Positions 18,465-27,060 are shown, counted from the stretch's first letter. The stretch is DNA of 64,000 nucleotides from Paenibacillus monticola (GCF_009664975.1 NZ_WJXB01000001.1:496001-560000), one strand, 5' to 3'. Program-made: numbers and translations. The notes: a model not told the origin generated them from the letters alone.

Positions 18465-19244
18465 ATGGATTCATTGTTTTTTCTGGGTACAGGCGATGCT
18501 ATGGGAGTACCCCGAGTATATTGCAGCTGTGAGACCTGCACGGAAGCGCGAGCGACTGGGGAGAATATCCGACTGCGCTCATCTGTGCTTATAGATAACG
18601 GCACTGAGGCACTGGTTATTGATTGTGGTCCAGATTGGCGGCGGCAAATGGAAGCGCAGGGGATTCGGGAGATGCGCAGGCTGCTGGTGACCCATGCTCA
18701 TTTTGACCATATTGGCGGGCTGCCGGAATGGGCAGATGCCTGCCGCTGGATGGGCTTCAAGGGAGAGCTCTATGCTCCTGCAGAGGTCATTCCCATTATT
18801 GAGCGGCAATATCCGTGGTTGAGCAGCCACATTCAGATGATGGCTTGCGATGACGGTATTACGTTGGACGGCTGGCAAATAGCCACCTGGAAGGTGAACC
18901 ATGGCAAGAACGGATACTCTTATGCCTATCGGTTGGAGAAGGAAGGGTATACTTGGGTCTATTGCCCAGATTCCATCTCATTGGGGGCTGAGGAAACCAG
19001 ACTCATGCATGGAGCAGATCTGCTTGTGCTGGGGACAAGCTTTTATTATGAGTCTGCCGAGCTCTCTACCCGCTCCGTGTATGATATGACAGAAGCTGCG
19101 GAGCTGCTGCAGATGGTAAAACCCCATCAGGCAGTATATACACATATGTCACATGATGTTGATCTAGGCAAGTCGTATATTTTACCGGAGAATGTAACGC
19201 TGGCACGTACGGGATTAAGACTGCAGCTTGGGCAAGCAGAATAG
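18465..19244 (+). CDS. PhnP-like metallo-beta-lactamase-fold hydrolase
   Basis: 259 residues from the ATG at 18465, preceded by AAAGGAGAG and downstream of a clear promoter. It opens FLGTGDAMGVPRVYCSCETC, the PhnP/lipoate-octanoyl-like start with a paired-Cys CxCxxC segment. The metal motif THAHFDHIGGLPEW lies near residue 78, and a late HMSHD near 228 completes it. PhnP relatives are cyclic phosphodiesterases; other members act on varied esters. The enzyme is cytoplasmic and its substrate unknown. Confidence 0.85.
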   Translation: MDSLFFLGTGDAMGVPRVYCSCETCTEARATGENIRLRSSVLIDNGTEALVIDCGPDWRRQMEAQGIREMRRLLVTHAHFDHIGGLPEWADACRWMGFKGELYAPAEVIPIIERQYPWLSSHIQMMACDDGITLDGWQIATWKVNHGKNGYSYAYRLEKEGYTWVYCPDSISLGAEETRLMHGADLLVLGTSFYYESAELSTRSVYDMTEAAELLQMVKPHQAVYTHMSHDVDLGKSYILPENVTLARTGLRLQLGQAE

Positions 19245-19316
19245 CGAATCTATAAAGACATCCCCCCTAGGAAGATAAGTGGGAATGTTTGATTCAATAG
19301 TAAATGAAGTTTCATG

Positions 19317-19353
19317 AACCGAGCCAGGGATAGGATCTGTGGCCCGGTTTTTT
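19317..19353 (+). terminator. Intrinsic terminator after the MBL hydrolase gene
   Basis: AACCGAGCCA pairs with TGGCCCGGTT (one mismatch) and is followed by TTTT. It lies 73 bp after the stop codon. Confidence 0.75.
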
Positions 19354-19479
19354 GTGTTTGTACTTTTACATTCACTAGTGTTCAAACTAATAAAATCAAT
19401 CTATAATCAAAATAGTAAATTGGTGTAAGAATTACATATTTAGAATTATTATCAATTAAGCATTGGAGGTAGTAACCAA

Positions 19480-20061
19480 GTGGCCAAACCTATTGATCCG
19501 ATCATGATTTCTTTTCCGGAAAGCTTTGAAACCGAGCGATTGTGTATTCGTGCACCGCTGTGGGGGGATGGTGCAGTCATGAATGAAGCTATTGGTGAGA
19601 GCCTTGCAGAGTTGAAACCGTGGATGCCTTTTGCCCAAGACATGCCCTCGGTAGAGGAATCCGAGAGATTCACACGTGAGGCCCGACTGGATTACTTAAA
19701 GCGCACTCTGTTGCATATGCGCATCTATGACAAAATTAGCGGAAGTTTTATCGGTTGTAGCGGTCTGCATAATATCGACTGGGATATCCGTAACTTTGAA
19801 ATCGGCTACTGGATTAGAAGTACCTGTGCAGGTAAGGGATATATAACAGAGGCGGTTAATGGAATTACTGAGTTTGCTATACATACGCTGAACGCCAACC
19901 GTATCGAAATCCGCTGCAGTGCACGGAATGCCAAAAGTGCAGCCGTTGCCGAGCGAGCGGGCTATACGCTTGACGGAATCCTGCGCAGCAACCGCCGTGG
20001 GCAGGACGGGGAACTGCATGACAGCAAGGTGTATGCCAAGGTGCGCGGGACGGAATTCTAA
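19480..20061 (+). CDS. GNAT family N-acetyltransferase (RimJ/RimL type)
   Basis: 193 residues with a GTG start preceded by GGAGG 11 bases upstream. FETERLCIRAPLWGDG near residue 15 and the acetyl-CoA block EIGYWIRSTCAGKGYITEAV near 107 identify the Acetyltransf_3 group (RimJ/RimL/YdaF). They transfer acetyl groups to protein N-termini or small amines. The ANRIEIRC and NAKSAAVAERAGY motifs are also present. It is a single gene with an unknown substrate. Confidence 0.9.
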   Translation: MAKPIDPIMISFPESFETERLCIRAPLWGDGAVMNEAIGESLAELKPWMPFAQDMPSVEESERFTREARLDYLKRTLLHMRIYDKISGSFIGCSGLHNIDWDIRNFEIGYWIRSTCAGKGYITEAVNGITEFAIHTLNANRIEIRCSARNAKSAAVAERAGYTLDGILRSNRRGQDGELHDSKVYAKVRGTEF

Positions 20062-20092
20062 GGAGAGTTCTCAAGATTAAGTAACTACATGC

Positions 20093-20175
20093 TTGCAGCA
20101 AGCAATCCACAAGCTAATGGGCGACAAAACGACACTTGTCATTGCCCACCGCCTCTCGACAGTATTGCGGCTGAA
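20093..20175 (+). pseudogene. Short relic of an ABC exporter ATPase (H-loop region)
   Basis: The frame reads LQQAIHKLMGDKTTLVIAHRLSTVL, split here as LQQAIHKLMGDKTTLV and IAHRLSTVL. This is the sequence after Walker B in MsbA-type exporter ATPases, including the H-loop His. Upstream there is a stop codon 12 bp before, and downstream the homology stops after about 27 residues. Walker A, signature and Walker B are all missing. It is a decayed fragment of a once longer gene between the GNAT and HAD genes. Confidence 0.6.
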
Positions 20176-20254
20176 GGCAGGTACCATAAGCTGTATTATT
20201 CCCAGTAGAGCAGGAAGAGGAGTCCTGTTCGGTCTGGGGGTTTCAAGGGAAAAG

Positions 20255-20302
20255 AAGGGGTGCTTCAAGGCCATGAGAGATCATGGTCTTGAAGCACCCC
20301 TT
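20255..20302. terminator. Long hairpin terminator
   Basis: 22-base arms (20255-20276 and 20281-20302) pair with one G-U around a GAGA tetraloop. It lies downstream of the minus-strand HAD gene, whose transcript would end in a U-rich run. Confidence 0.85.
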
Positions 20303-20374
20303 TCTGGACTTCTGCTAAATAGAAACAGTGTAGTAAATCACCGGAGTAGCTAGGTAATGACTATACTTCGTTGC

Positions 20375-21187
20375 TTAAGCTTCCTGCTCGGCACTTTGCA
20401 GGATGAATTTATCAATGGCAAATTTAACGCCGTCTTCATTGTTGCTGAGCGTGATGAAATCGGCGACTTTCTTCAGTGCTGGGATAGCATTCTCCATGGC
20501 GATGCCCAGACCGGCGGCTTCCAGCATTTCGTGATCATTCCAGGAATCGCCAACAGCGATGGTCTCGGACATCTCACAGCCGAAATGGGCAGCAAGGAAC
20601 TCAAGCGCCAGCCCTTTAGTACCCTCATGATGCATGATTTCAAGGAAATAAGGCTTGGATTTCGTAATGTGCACAGAATCTCCTAGCAGCTCACGCAATT
20701 TGGGCGCCAGCTCATCGAGGAAGTCCGGCTCATCGATAATGAGCATTTTGGGAGTCTTCTGAGGCACAAGTTTCTCCCAATCGGGCTCAATAAAATATTG
20801 AGTTTTGTTTAAGGTAGCATAGTCCTTCAGTTTCTGGTTCTCTTCGCGGGCATACAGCTTGTCATCAATATAGGTTTGCAGGTGCAAATTGTGCTCTACA
20901 CAGTAGTTAAACAGCTTGCGTACAGCATCCTGCGGCACATAACGTTCATAGAGAACTTTTTCATCCAGCAGGTTCTTCACGAGTGCACCTTGGTAAGTAA
21001 TGATTGGCACGTTGAGTCCAGTCTGGCGGGCAATCGCTTGAGCAGAAGCATAAGCGCGGCCTGTAGCAAGTGTCACAACAACACCAGCAGCAACAGCCTG
21101 TTCGAGTGCAGCCTGGGTGGCGGGTGTGACTTCCTTGTCATCATTAATCAGGGTGTCGTCAATATCGATAGCGATCAATTTGTACAT
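20375..21187 (-). CDS. Cof-type HAD-IIB sugar phosphatase
   Basis: 270 residues. HAD motif I is IAIDIDDTLIND at the start, with both Asp present. Motif II is TLATGRAYASAQ, the motif III Lys is in EGTKGLALEFL, and motif IV is AVGDSWNDHEML. The C2B cap domain lies between residues about 85 and 190. This is the YidA/Cof family, cytoplasmic phosphatases acting on sugar phosphates or cofactors. It is 35 bp downstream of the DMT permease gene and probably co-transcribed; its leader is the 10-bp tandem repeat described separately. Confidence 0.92.
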   Translation of the reverse strand: MYKLIAIDIDDTLINDDKEVTPATQAALEQAVAAGVVVTLATGRAYASAQAIARQTGLNVPIITYQGALVKNLLDEKVLYERYVPQDAVRKLFNYCVEHNLHLQTYIDDKLYAREENQKLKDYATLNKTQYFIEPDWEKLVPQKTPKMLIIDEPDFLDELAPKLRELLGDSVHITKSKPYFLEIMHHEGTKGLALEFLAAHFGCEMSETIAVGDSWNDHEMLEAAGLGIAMENAIPALKKVADFITLSNNEDGVKFAIDKFILQSAEQEA

Positions 21188-21200
21188 GTTTGGTTTCTCT

Positions 21201-21233
21201 CCTTATTTCTCCTTATTTCTCTTTATTTCTTTC
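21201..21233 (-). repeat. Tandem 10-bp repeat containing the ribosome binding site
   Basis: On the minus strand a unit like GAAATAAGGA is repeated about three times (the last copy degenerate: GAAATAAAGA). Two copies carry an AAGGAG ribosome binding site just before the HAD ATG. Slippage would change the number of sites and their spacing. Confidence 0.6.
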
Positions 21234-22173
21234 TAAACACACGGGAAATGAAAAAGTACGTGTTTTTGTATCCGCCAGAATCAGCACTAAGCTCCGCCAT
21301 AAGCATAGCGGCCAGAATACAGAGACAACCCAGCAGCGCGGATATGCCTAGAGTCTCCCCACCGAAGACAAGCCCTGTTCCGGCGGCAAACACCGGCTCC
21401 ATGGCATAAATGATGGCTACCCGTGAAGGCGTAGTGTATTTCTGGCAGGCGGTTTGAATCCAGAAGGCAAAAGCACTGGTTGGACCAATGGAGACCACCA
21501 AGGCCCATAATACATCCGGCTTCCCGATAAGCTCACCACTATGGGCTAACGTGCTGCTTCCTTCAAAGATCACGGAAGCGGCGATGCTAAGCAGCCCCAC
21601 AACAGCTAATTGAAGCGTAGCCAGCGGCAGCGCCGGATAACGGGGAGCATATACGCCGGTATAGGCGATCTGGAGTGCAAAAGCAACGGCGCAGAGCAGG
21701 ATAAGTCCGTCGCCCTTATTCAAGGACAGCGCAGAGCCCGTGAAGGTGAGCAGGTAAAGTCCTATTGCGGCCAAACATGCGCTGAACCAAGTATACCGTG
21801 AGATAGCGTGACGTAGTAATGCCAGGGACAGGAACGGCACGAGTACTACCGACAACCCGGTAATGAATCCGGTATTGGAAGTAGTGGTGTACAGCAGTCC
21901 CATCGTCTGGAAGCCGTAGCCCATAAACAGAAACAGGCCTAGCAGCAGGGAATGGCATACCATCTTCCAGCTTAGCTGATTCCACTCCTTGCGGTAAAAC
22001 ACAGCGGTAATCAAGGCTAGCAGCAGCGCTGCACCCGTAAACCGAATGCTGTTAAAAGCGAACGGCGGCAATACCTGCACGGCAATCTGTACAATTAAAA
22101 ATGTACAACCCCACATCATCGCTACCAGTAAAAGACTCAAATCAGCCATACGGGAGCGAATCACATCGGCCAT
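21223..22173 (-). CDS. DMT superfamily (EamA) transporter
   Basis: 316 residues with about ten hydrophobic helices and two EamA repeats. SLLLVAMMWGCTFLIVQ starts the first helix and NTGFITGLSVVLVPFLSL lies mid-protein. The second repeat has IYAMEPVFAAGTGLVFGGE near residue 250, a typical EamA signature. The family exports amino acids or metabolites. The start is uncertain: the first ATG has GGAAAGG almost touching it, and the next in-frame ATG is residue 9. It is 35 bp upstream of the HAD gene. Confidence 0.88.
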   Translation of the reverse strand: MADVIRSRMADLSLLLVAMMWGCTFLIVQIAVQVLPPFAFNSIRFTGAALLLALITAVFYRKEWNQLSWKMVCHSLLLGLFLFMGYGFQTMGLLYTTTSNTGFITGLSVVLVPFLSLALLRHAISRYTWFSACLAAIGLYLLTFTGSALSLNKGDGLILLCAVAFALQIAYTGVYAPRYPALPLATLQLAVVGLLSIAASVIFEGSSTLAHSGELIGKPDVLWALVVSIGPTSAFAFWIQTACQKYTTPSRVAIIYAMEPVFAAGTGLVFGGETLGISALLGCLCILAAMLMAELSADSGGYKNTYFFISRVFRKK

Positions 22174-22200
22174 CCTTTCCTAAGATCAGAAGTTGTTCAA

Positions 22201-22229
22201 ATTGTATCCTATTATAAAGTGGACGACAA
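22201..22229 (-). promoter_or_regulatory. Candidate sigma-A promoter of the DMT-HAD unit
   Basis: Read on the minus strand: TTGTCG, a 17-base spacer, then TACAAT, ending 28 bases before the first ATG. Confidence 0.45.
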
Positions 22230-22365
22230 GAAGAAACTCATTGCAGAGTCCTTTGTGAATAGTGGATTTCATGCGTAGTCTGGACAAAAAGAAACAGCCT
22301 TGGTATACTTCGATAACCGCACATCTGTTCTTATTTTGACACCTTAGAAAGGAGCGGTATCCACT

Positions 22366-23076
22366 ATGATGGGCAAATCCCATTTGTTAATTAGCACCGG
22401 GGTTACCCTATCGGTTATGAGTCTGCTGGGCTATGAGAACACGATCCCGGCCCTCGCTGTAGCGGCACTTAGTTCATTGCTGCCCGATATTGACGAGCCA
22501 AATTCGCTGTTAGTACGCAAGGCCATTCCTGAATTTCTGCTCCGAGGGCTGCAGATTGCCTTGATAGGCGCGGCTATATACCTTTATTTTGCGGGTATCG
22601 CCCCTTATCCCTGGAATATTGTCCTGGCGCTGCTCGTAGGCAGTGTCTCTTTCCTGCCAGGCAGAAGGCTGCGACATTTAGTCATGCTGCTGATTGCCTT
22701 GTGGTTGTTCGCGTTCGCTGATGCTTACGATCCCTGGAACTACATTGCTGCCTGCGCACTCGCCATCGCTGCGGTCGTTCCCCATCGCGGGCTGACACAT
22801 ACGCTCTATGGCGTTGCCGGCTGGAGTGGGCTGCTGTATTACGTTTCACTTAGCATGAATGACGGAGGGAGTCTGTGGATTGCCGGGGGCATGTCCTATG
22901 CGCTCCATTTGCTGGCCGATTCGCTTACCCAGCGCGGTATTACACCATTGCCGCCCTTGCCCTTCAAGCTGCGCCTGAAGCTAATGAGCACGGGCACTAA
23001 GCAGGGGAGTGCCTTCGAGAATATATGCATCTTGCTCACGCTGGCACTGGTTATTTATGTATTTGTCCTAATATAA
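22366..23076 (+). CDS. YdjM-like membrane-bound metal-dependent hydrolase (DUF457)
   Basis: 236 residues. MGKSHLLISTG at the start, LSSLLPDIDEPNS near residue 45, PHRGLTHTLYG near 140 and LHLLADSLTQRGITPL near 185 hold the conserved His/Asp residues of the family. Five or six hydrophobic segments separate them. YdjM of E. coli is an SOS-controlled membrane protein of unclear enzymatic role; here no LexA-type site was recognised. An AAAGGAG site precedes the two ATGs by 10 bases. Confidence 0.88.
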   Translation: MMGKSHLLISTGVTLSVMSLLGYENTIPALAVAALSSLLPDIDEPNSLLVRKAIPEFLLRGLQIALIGAAIYLYFAGIAPYPWNIVLALLVGSVSFLPGRRLRHLVMLLIALWLFAFADAYDPWNYIAACALAIAAVVPHRGLTHTLYGVAGWSGLLYYVSLSMNDGGSLWIAGGMSYALHLLADSLTQRGITPLPPLPFKLRLKLMSTGTKQGSAFENICILLTLALVIYVFVLI

Positions 23077-23104
23077 GAATTTTCGCACGATAAATTATCC
23101 TTAT

Positions 23105-23160
23105 ATTTCTCGAAGAAACGGATACCGTCCATTAAAGGACGGCGAAGCCGTTTCTTCTTG
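23105..23160. repeat. Dispersed hairpin repeat, copy 1 (terminator-like)
   Basis: The sequence from ATTTCTCGAAGAAACGG to CCGTTTCTTCTTG, with CCGTCC/GGACGG in the middle, folds into a long hairpin with an internal bulge. A closely similar copy is at 35066-35120. It lies after the DUF457 gene and probably terminates it. Confidence 0.75.
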
Positions 23161-23190
23161 TTTCTTCCTAAGAAACGTGGCTGTCCTCAC

Positions 23191-23236
23191 AACTGTAACG
23201 AATTTTACAACTCTATAACATCTTTTTGTTACAGTT
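23191..23236. promoter_or_regulatory. 9-bp inverted repeat upstream of the two-component operon
   Basis: AACTGTAAC (23191-23199) and GTTACAGTT (23228-23236) are perfect inverted copies, centred 37 bp apart. A TTTTACAA half-site lies between. OmpR-type regulators often bind TGTAAC/TTACA-like repeats, so autoregulation is plausible. Confidence 0.4.
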
Positions 23237-23271
23237 ATGCCACAATAAAGGATAAGAAGGAGGCCAAAGAC

Positions 23272-23928
23272 ATGGCAAATATACTGATTGTGGAAGATGA
23301 AATGGCAATAGCGGATTTGATAGCCATGAATTTAAAGCTTGTGGGACATGCTACCACTCAAATAGATGACGGTAATGAAGTTATGGCGGCTATTCAAGCT
23401 ACTACGCCTGATCTCATTATATTGGACGTTATGCTGCCGAATAAAGATGGTTTTGAGCTAATGAAAGAGATCGCGCCGCTTGGCGTTCCTGTTATTTTTC
23501 TCACGGCCAAAGATCAGTTGGATGACAAAATCATGGGACTGCGATCCGGAGCGGATGACTACATAGTAAAACCCTTTGCCATAATAGAGCTGATTACGAG
23601 AATCGAAACGGTCTTGAAGCGTTATCAGGTACACAGCAGTATTTTCAGGCTCGAACAGCTGGAAGTGCGGCTGGATGAACATGTGGTTCTGCTAAATGAT
23701 GAACAGGTAGATCTAACGACCAAAGAGTTTTCCCTGCTAACCCTATTAATTGCGAATCAGAATCTGGCACTCTCGAGAGAGAAGCTGTTATCCCTGGTCT
23801 GGGGTGTTGAGTTTATGGGCGAAACCAGGACGATCGATGTTCATATTCAAAAGCTGCGCAAGAAGCTTTCTCTGGAAGACCGAATCAAAACCGTCTATAA
23901 AGTCGGCTATCGACTTGAGGTCCGCTAA
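23272..23928 (+). CDS. OmpR/PhoB family response regulator
   Basis: 218 residues from the ATG at 23272, which has GAAGGAGG 9 bases upstream. The longer open frame runs into noncoding DNA. The receiver domain is residues 1-115, with acidic E8/D9, phospho-acceptor Asp52 in LIILDVMLP, and the Lys in VKPF. A winged-helix DNA-binding domain follows, with the late TIDVHIQKLRKKL block and the final YKVGYRLEV. Its stop overlaps the ATG of the kinase gene (TAATG). The target probably includes its own operon. Confidence 0.95.
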   Translation: MANILIVEDEMAIADLIAMNLKLVGHATTQIDDGNEVMAAIQATTPDLIILDVMLPNKDGFELMKEIAPLGVPVIFLTAKDQLDDKIMGLRSGADDYIVKPFAIIELITRIETVLKRYQVHSSIFRLEQLEVRLDEHVVLLNDEQVDLTTKEFSLLTLLIANQNLALSREKLLSLVWGVEFMGETRTIDVHIQKLRKKLSLEDRIKTVYKVGYRLEVR

Positions 23929-25343
23929 TGAAACTATGGCAAAAAATGGTCCTCAGTATTATTATCGTTTTTGTGCTGGGCATGGATATTGTGGCGTATG
24001 TACTTATTAATAAAAGCTACGCTCTGAATAAGACTACGGAATATTCCGCTGCGCAGAATGAACAGTTTTTTATCAAAAAATCGTTGAGTCAAAGTATAGC
24101 TTCCACTGCTGGAAATTATACAGCCCTGAATTTAGACAATTTAAAGTCTAATATTATTCCTTATGCCGATTATTATCGTAATCAAAAAGTCTACTTGGAG
24201 CTTTATATTAACAATGAAATCGTGTATTCCAACTTTAACAATTCCATGAACTCAAGACCTGAGTTAAACATAGGGATCGGAGAACAGAGTCGTATCGCAC
24301 AGGATAGTGGAGAATCTCGTTATTTATTTATCGCCAGCTACCTGGCCGAACCCTATTCCAAGCTGAAATTTGTATATATCAAGGATGTACAGGGATTAAT
24401 GGATTATAAAAAACAAATTACAGACTACTTTGTGATCATCAGTTTAGTAGCCGCACTTTGTCTATCTTGCATAATCATCCTGCTGGTCTGGAAATTGACC
24501 CGACCCCTTAGAGCACTCACTAAAGCAACAGGTGAAATTGCAAAAGGTCATTATCAGCAGCGTGTGCAGATCAATAGTCAAGATGAGATCGGAGAATTCG
24601 CCCGTAATTTTAATATTATGGCGGGTTCGGTGGAAACACATGTTCAACTGCTATCCAATGCAACTGCGGAAAAGCAACGGTTTATCGATAATCTTGCTCA
24701 TGAGATGCGCACACCGATCACAGCTATTATGGGATACGGTGAATTTCTCAAATATGCTAATTATAGTGAGGAAGAACGTATTAAAGCACTGGACTATATC
24801 ATCAGTCAGAGTGAACGCATGCAGAATATGAGTTTGAAATTGTTGGATTTGGCCGGGATAAGAAAGGATCAAATCTGTTTTGGAAATATCAAATTGGATG
24901 AAATTGTCGAGCGAGTAGAGGCGACCCTTGCCCATAGACTCACCGAAAATAAGCTTGAAATAAAAAAGATTCTGCAGCATACCGTGCTGTGGGCTGATGC
25001 CCATTTAATGGAATCCCTGCTGTTGAATTTACTGGAGAATGCGATCCGTGCGTCTTCTCCGGGTGGCAGTATCGATGTGCTTTCTTATGTGAAACATGAG
25101 CAATTTGTCCTCCAAATATCCGATCATGGACAAGGAATGGCTGAAGATGAAATACAGAAAGTTAGGGAGCCTTTTTATCGAGTTGATAAAGCAAGATCCA
25201 GCCAAAATGGCGGAGCCGGACTCGGACTAGCGCTTTGTGAGCAAATTTGCCTGTTGCATCAGGCGACCATGAACATTTCTTCAACCCTGAATATAGGCAC
25301 AACCGTGGAAATCATATTTTACAACTCGATGACGACTTTATGA
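23928..25343 (+). CDS. Membrane sensor histidine kinase
   Basis: 471 residues. The first membrane helix is at about 8-28, an extracellular domain of about 130 residues follows, and the second helix lies near 165-190. A HAMP segment then leads to HisKA with the phosphorylated His258 in NLAHEMRTPITAIMGYGEF. The catalytic domain has LLENAIRASSPGG (N box), SDHGQGMAEDE (G1) and GGAGLGLALCEQI (G2). It forms a pair with the upstream regulator. The signal is unknown, but the downstream envelope genes point to cell-wall or membrane stress. Confidence 0.94.
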   Translation: MKLWQKMVLSIIIVFVLGMDIVAYVLINKSYALNKTTEYSAAQNEQFFIKKSLSQSIASTAGNYTALNLDNLKSNIIPYADYYRNQKVYLELYINNEIVYSNFNNSMNSRPELNIGIGEQSRIAQDSGESRYLFIASYLAEPYSKLKFVYIKDVQGLMDYKKQITDYFVIISLVAALCLSCIIILLVWKLTRPLRALTKATGEIAKGHYQQRVQINSQDEIGEFARNFNIMAGSVETHVQLLSNATAEKQRFIDNLAHEMRTPITAIMGYGEFLKYANYSEEERIKALDYIISQSERMQNMSLKLLDLAGIRKDQICFGNIKLDEIVERVEATLAHRLTENKLEIKKILQHTVLWADAHLMESLLLNLLENAIRASSPGGSIDVLSYVKHEQFVLQISDHGQGMAEDEIQKVREPFYRVDKARSSQNGGAGLGLALCEQICLLHQATMNISSTLNIGTTVEIIFYNSMTTL

Positions 25344-25406
25344 AATGATCGGTGCTAAGATGAGCTTGTTTTTCAAATACCAGTTAGTAGAAGGAGTGGA
25401 CATGTA

Positions 25407-25973
25407 ATGAAAAAAGCGACAAAAATGTTATTGAGCGGTGTGATTACACTTACTGTAGGTTCGGGAGTATTCATTGGGAATGGCCTCTTGGCTTCCAATG
25501 TAATGGCCAAAGACTATGACAGCAACGAGCTGGTGATTACTAAGGACAGCTCAAATACAGTGCCGGCAAATGAAGACCAGCCGGTGAAGATCATTAAGAG
25601 AATTAAGAACGGAGCAGTCATTGCCAATGGACAGGAGGGCTTAGACTCAGATCAGAGAGAGGGGATTTGGGATGAGGGTACTCCGGGAGTGAATGAAATA
25701 ACCAGAGAACAATCGCTTAGCACTGCCAAAGAAAAAGTAATCGAAAAGTATGCCCTACGTCCAGAGATTCTCGGCAAATTCACAATTGAGGCTACCTATC
25801 ATGAAGCAGGAACCTACATTGCGAACTCGAAAGGTAATCATTCAGTATGGGCTATTGAACTCCAGCCGATCAATCAAAGTGATTTTGCAGAAATTGGCAC
25901 CTATGCGGTTTATATCAATGCAACAACGGGCGAAGTCATTAAAATATTCTCTGCCGCAGATGCAGTAGGTTGA
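25407..25973 (+). CDS. Exported PepSY-like domain protein
   Basis: 188 residues with a clear signal peptide (KKATKMLLSGVITLTVGSG then a hydrophobic stretch, with likely cleavage after NVMA). The C-terminal half, from REQSLSTAKEKVIEKY to YAVYINATTGEVIKIF, follows the PepSY pattern: helix, four strands and a final TGEV. PepSY domains often inhibit or chaperone peptidases at the cell surface. It is placed between the kinase and the VanY-like gene, so it may restrain or sense that enzyme. AGAAGGAG lies upstream of the ATG. Confidence 0.7.
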   Translation: MKKATKMLLSGVITLTVGSGVFIGNGLLASNVMAKDYDSNELVITKDSSNTVPANEDQPVKIIKRIKNGAVIANGQEGLDSDQREGIWDEGTPGVNEITREQSLSTAKEKVIEKYALRPEILGKFTIEATYHEAGTYIANSKGNHSVWAIELQPINQSDFAEIGTYAVYINATTGEVIKIFSAADAVG

Positions 25974-25979
25974 TCATTA

Positions 25980-26732
25980 ATGAATGCATTACAACATAAG
26001 CATTACCGCATTACAGTTGGTCTATGGCTTCTTCCGCTACTACTGATGACCCTCATCACAGCTTGCACTAAGGAAGACAGTGTCGCTGGCAATACAGAAA
26101 ACACAGGGAAAGTAACAGCCGCCCCAACTCCTGTAATTTCTGTAGATACTGACCCCGAGAGCATTGCCGTTCTGGTGAACCCACAGCTTGGGCTGCCAGA
26201 CCATTATGTACCAGCTGACCTGGTGTATCCGGATGTACGTTTTATTTTCACGGAAATGATAGAGAAACGAATGATGCGCCAGGAAGCCGCCTCAGCTTTG
26301 GAGCAGTTGTTCGCTGGAGCGGAGAAGGATGGTGTTTATCTGGCTGGGGTATCTGCTTATCGTTCTGCTTCGACCCAGACCACATTATTTAACCGTTATG
26401 TCCAACGGGATGGGGAAGCGAAGGCGAAAACCTACAGTGCGGTTCCAGGTTACAGTGAGCATCAGACCGGGCTTGCCATAGACGTTAGTGATTCTGCCGG
26501 AAATTGTGCAGCTGAAGCCTGCTTTGCGGGTACGAAGGAAGCGAAATGGCTGGCAGAGCATGCGCCAGAATGCGGGTTTATTATCCGCTATCCGGAAGGA
26601 AAGCAGACCATTACAGGATTCACCTATGAGCCTTGGCACATAAGATACGTAGGAACAGAGCTGGCCCAAGAGATCAGCAATAAAGGGATTACGCTTGAAG
26701 AGTATTATGATGCAGTACCTGTTTCTAAATAA
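25980..26732 (+). CDS. VanY-type D-alanyl-D-alanine carboxypeptidase lipoprotein (M15)
   Basis: 250 residues. A hydrophobic leader ends in the lipobox-like LITAC. The M15 zinc site is clear: SAYRSASTQTTLF-type start (AYRSASTQ) near residue 125, SEHQTGLAIDVSD near 160 supplying His and Asp, and YEPWHIRYVG near 220 with the catalytic Glu and last His. It trims terminal D-Ala from peptidoglycan peptides outside the cell. It is 6 bp after the PepSY gene. Together with the two-component genes it resembles a cell-wall stress operon, but no vanH/A/X genes are present. Confidence 0.9.
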   Translation: MNALQHKHYRITVGLWLLPLLLMTLITACTKEDSVAGNTENTGKVTAAPTPVISVDTDPESIAVLVNPQLGLPDHYVPADLVYPDVRFIFTEMIEKRMMRQEAASALEQLFAGAEKDGVYLAGVSAYRSASTQTTLFNRYVQRDGEAKAKTYSAVPGYSEHQTGLAIDVSDSAGNCAAEACFAGTKEAKWLAEHAPECGFIIRYPEGKQTITGFTYEPWHIRYVGTELAQEISNKGITLEEYYDAVPVSK

Positions 26733-26792
26733 GCTAAGTATGATATGCAAATGAGACAGCGTCTTGCACTCCAAAGCTGTAGAAGCTAATAA

Positions 26793-26840
26793 AAACGAGT
26801 CAGCCTCCGGTTTAATGGAGACTGACTCGTTTGTTTTTTT
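26793..26840 (+). terminator. Intrinsic terminator of the two-component/VanY operon
   Basis: AAACGAGTCAG(C)CTCC pairs with GGAG(A)CTGACTCGTTT (one mismatch) around an 8-base loop, then GTTTTTTT. Confidence 0.85.
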
Positions 26841-26867
26841 AGTGGATTGTAGAAAATTTTTCTGCTC

Positions 26868-27060
26868 AAAGCAGCGGAGAGGACGGAACGATTGTGGAAA
26901 AGCGATAGCGTTCGCCCGAAAGCTTTCCGTAGGAAAGCTCGCTTCGAAAGCATATGCTGTCTCCGGATTTTCACCGCTAAGGGGAATGAAAAAAATCTGG
27001 AGACCACAGCGATTGGAACAACGGTCCGTTCGCGGAGCGTCCACATCGAGTGCCAAGTCG
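26868..27060. repeat. Structured intergenic element rich in inverted repeats
   Basis: No gene is supported here. It contains GAAAGCTTTCC/GGAAAGC-type hairpins around 26918-26950 and a longer stem pairing GTCTCCGGATTTT (26959-26971) with AAAATCTGGAGAC (to 27004). The AAAAGC/AAAAAC hexamer run follows at 27071-27093, just outside the minus-strand gene. It looks like a mobile-type intergenic repeat or structured RNA element rather than random spacer. Confidence 0.45.

Noticed and set aside
25980..26732. Vancomycin-resistance operon
   Set aside because: VanY-type and two-component genes are present, but vanH, vanA/B and vanX are absent; a general cell-wall role is more likely.
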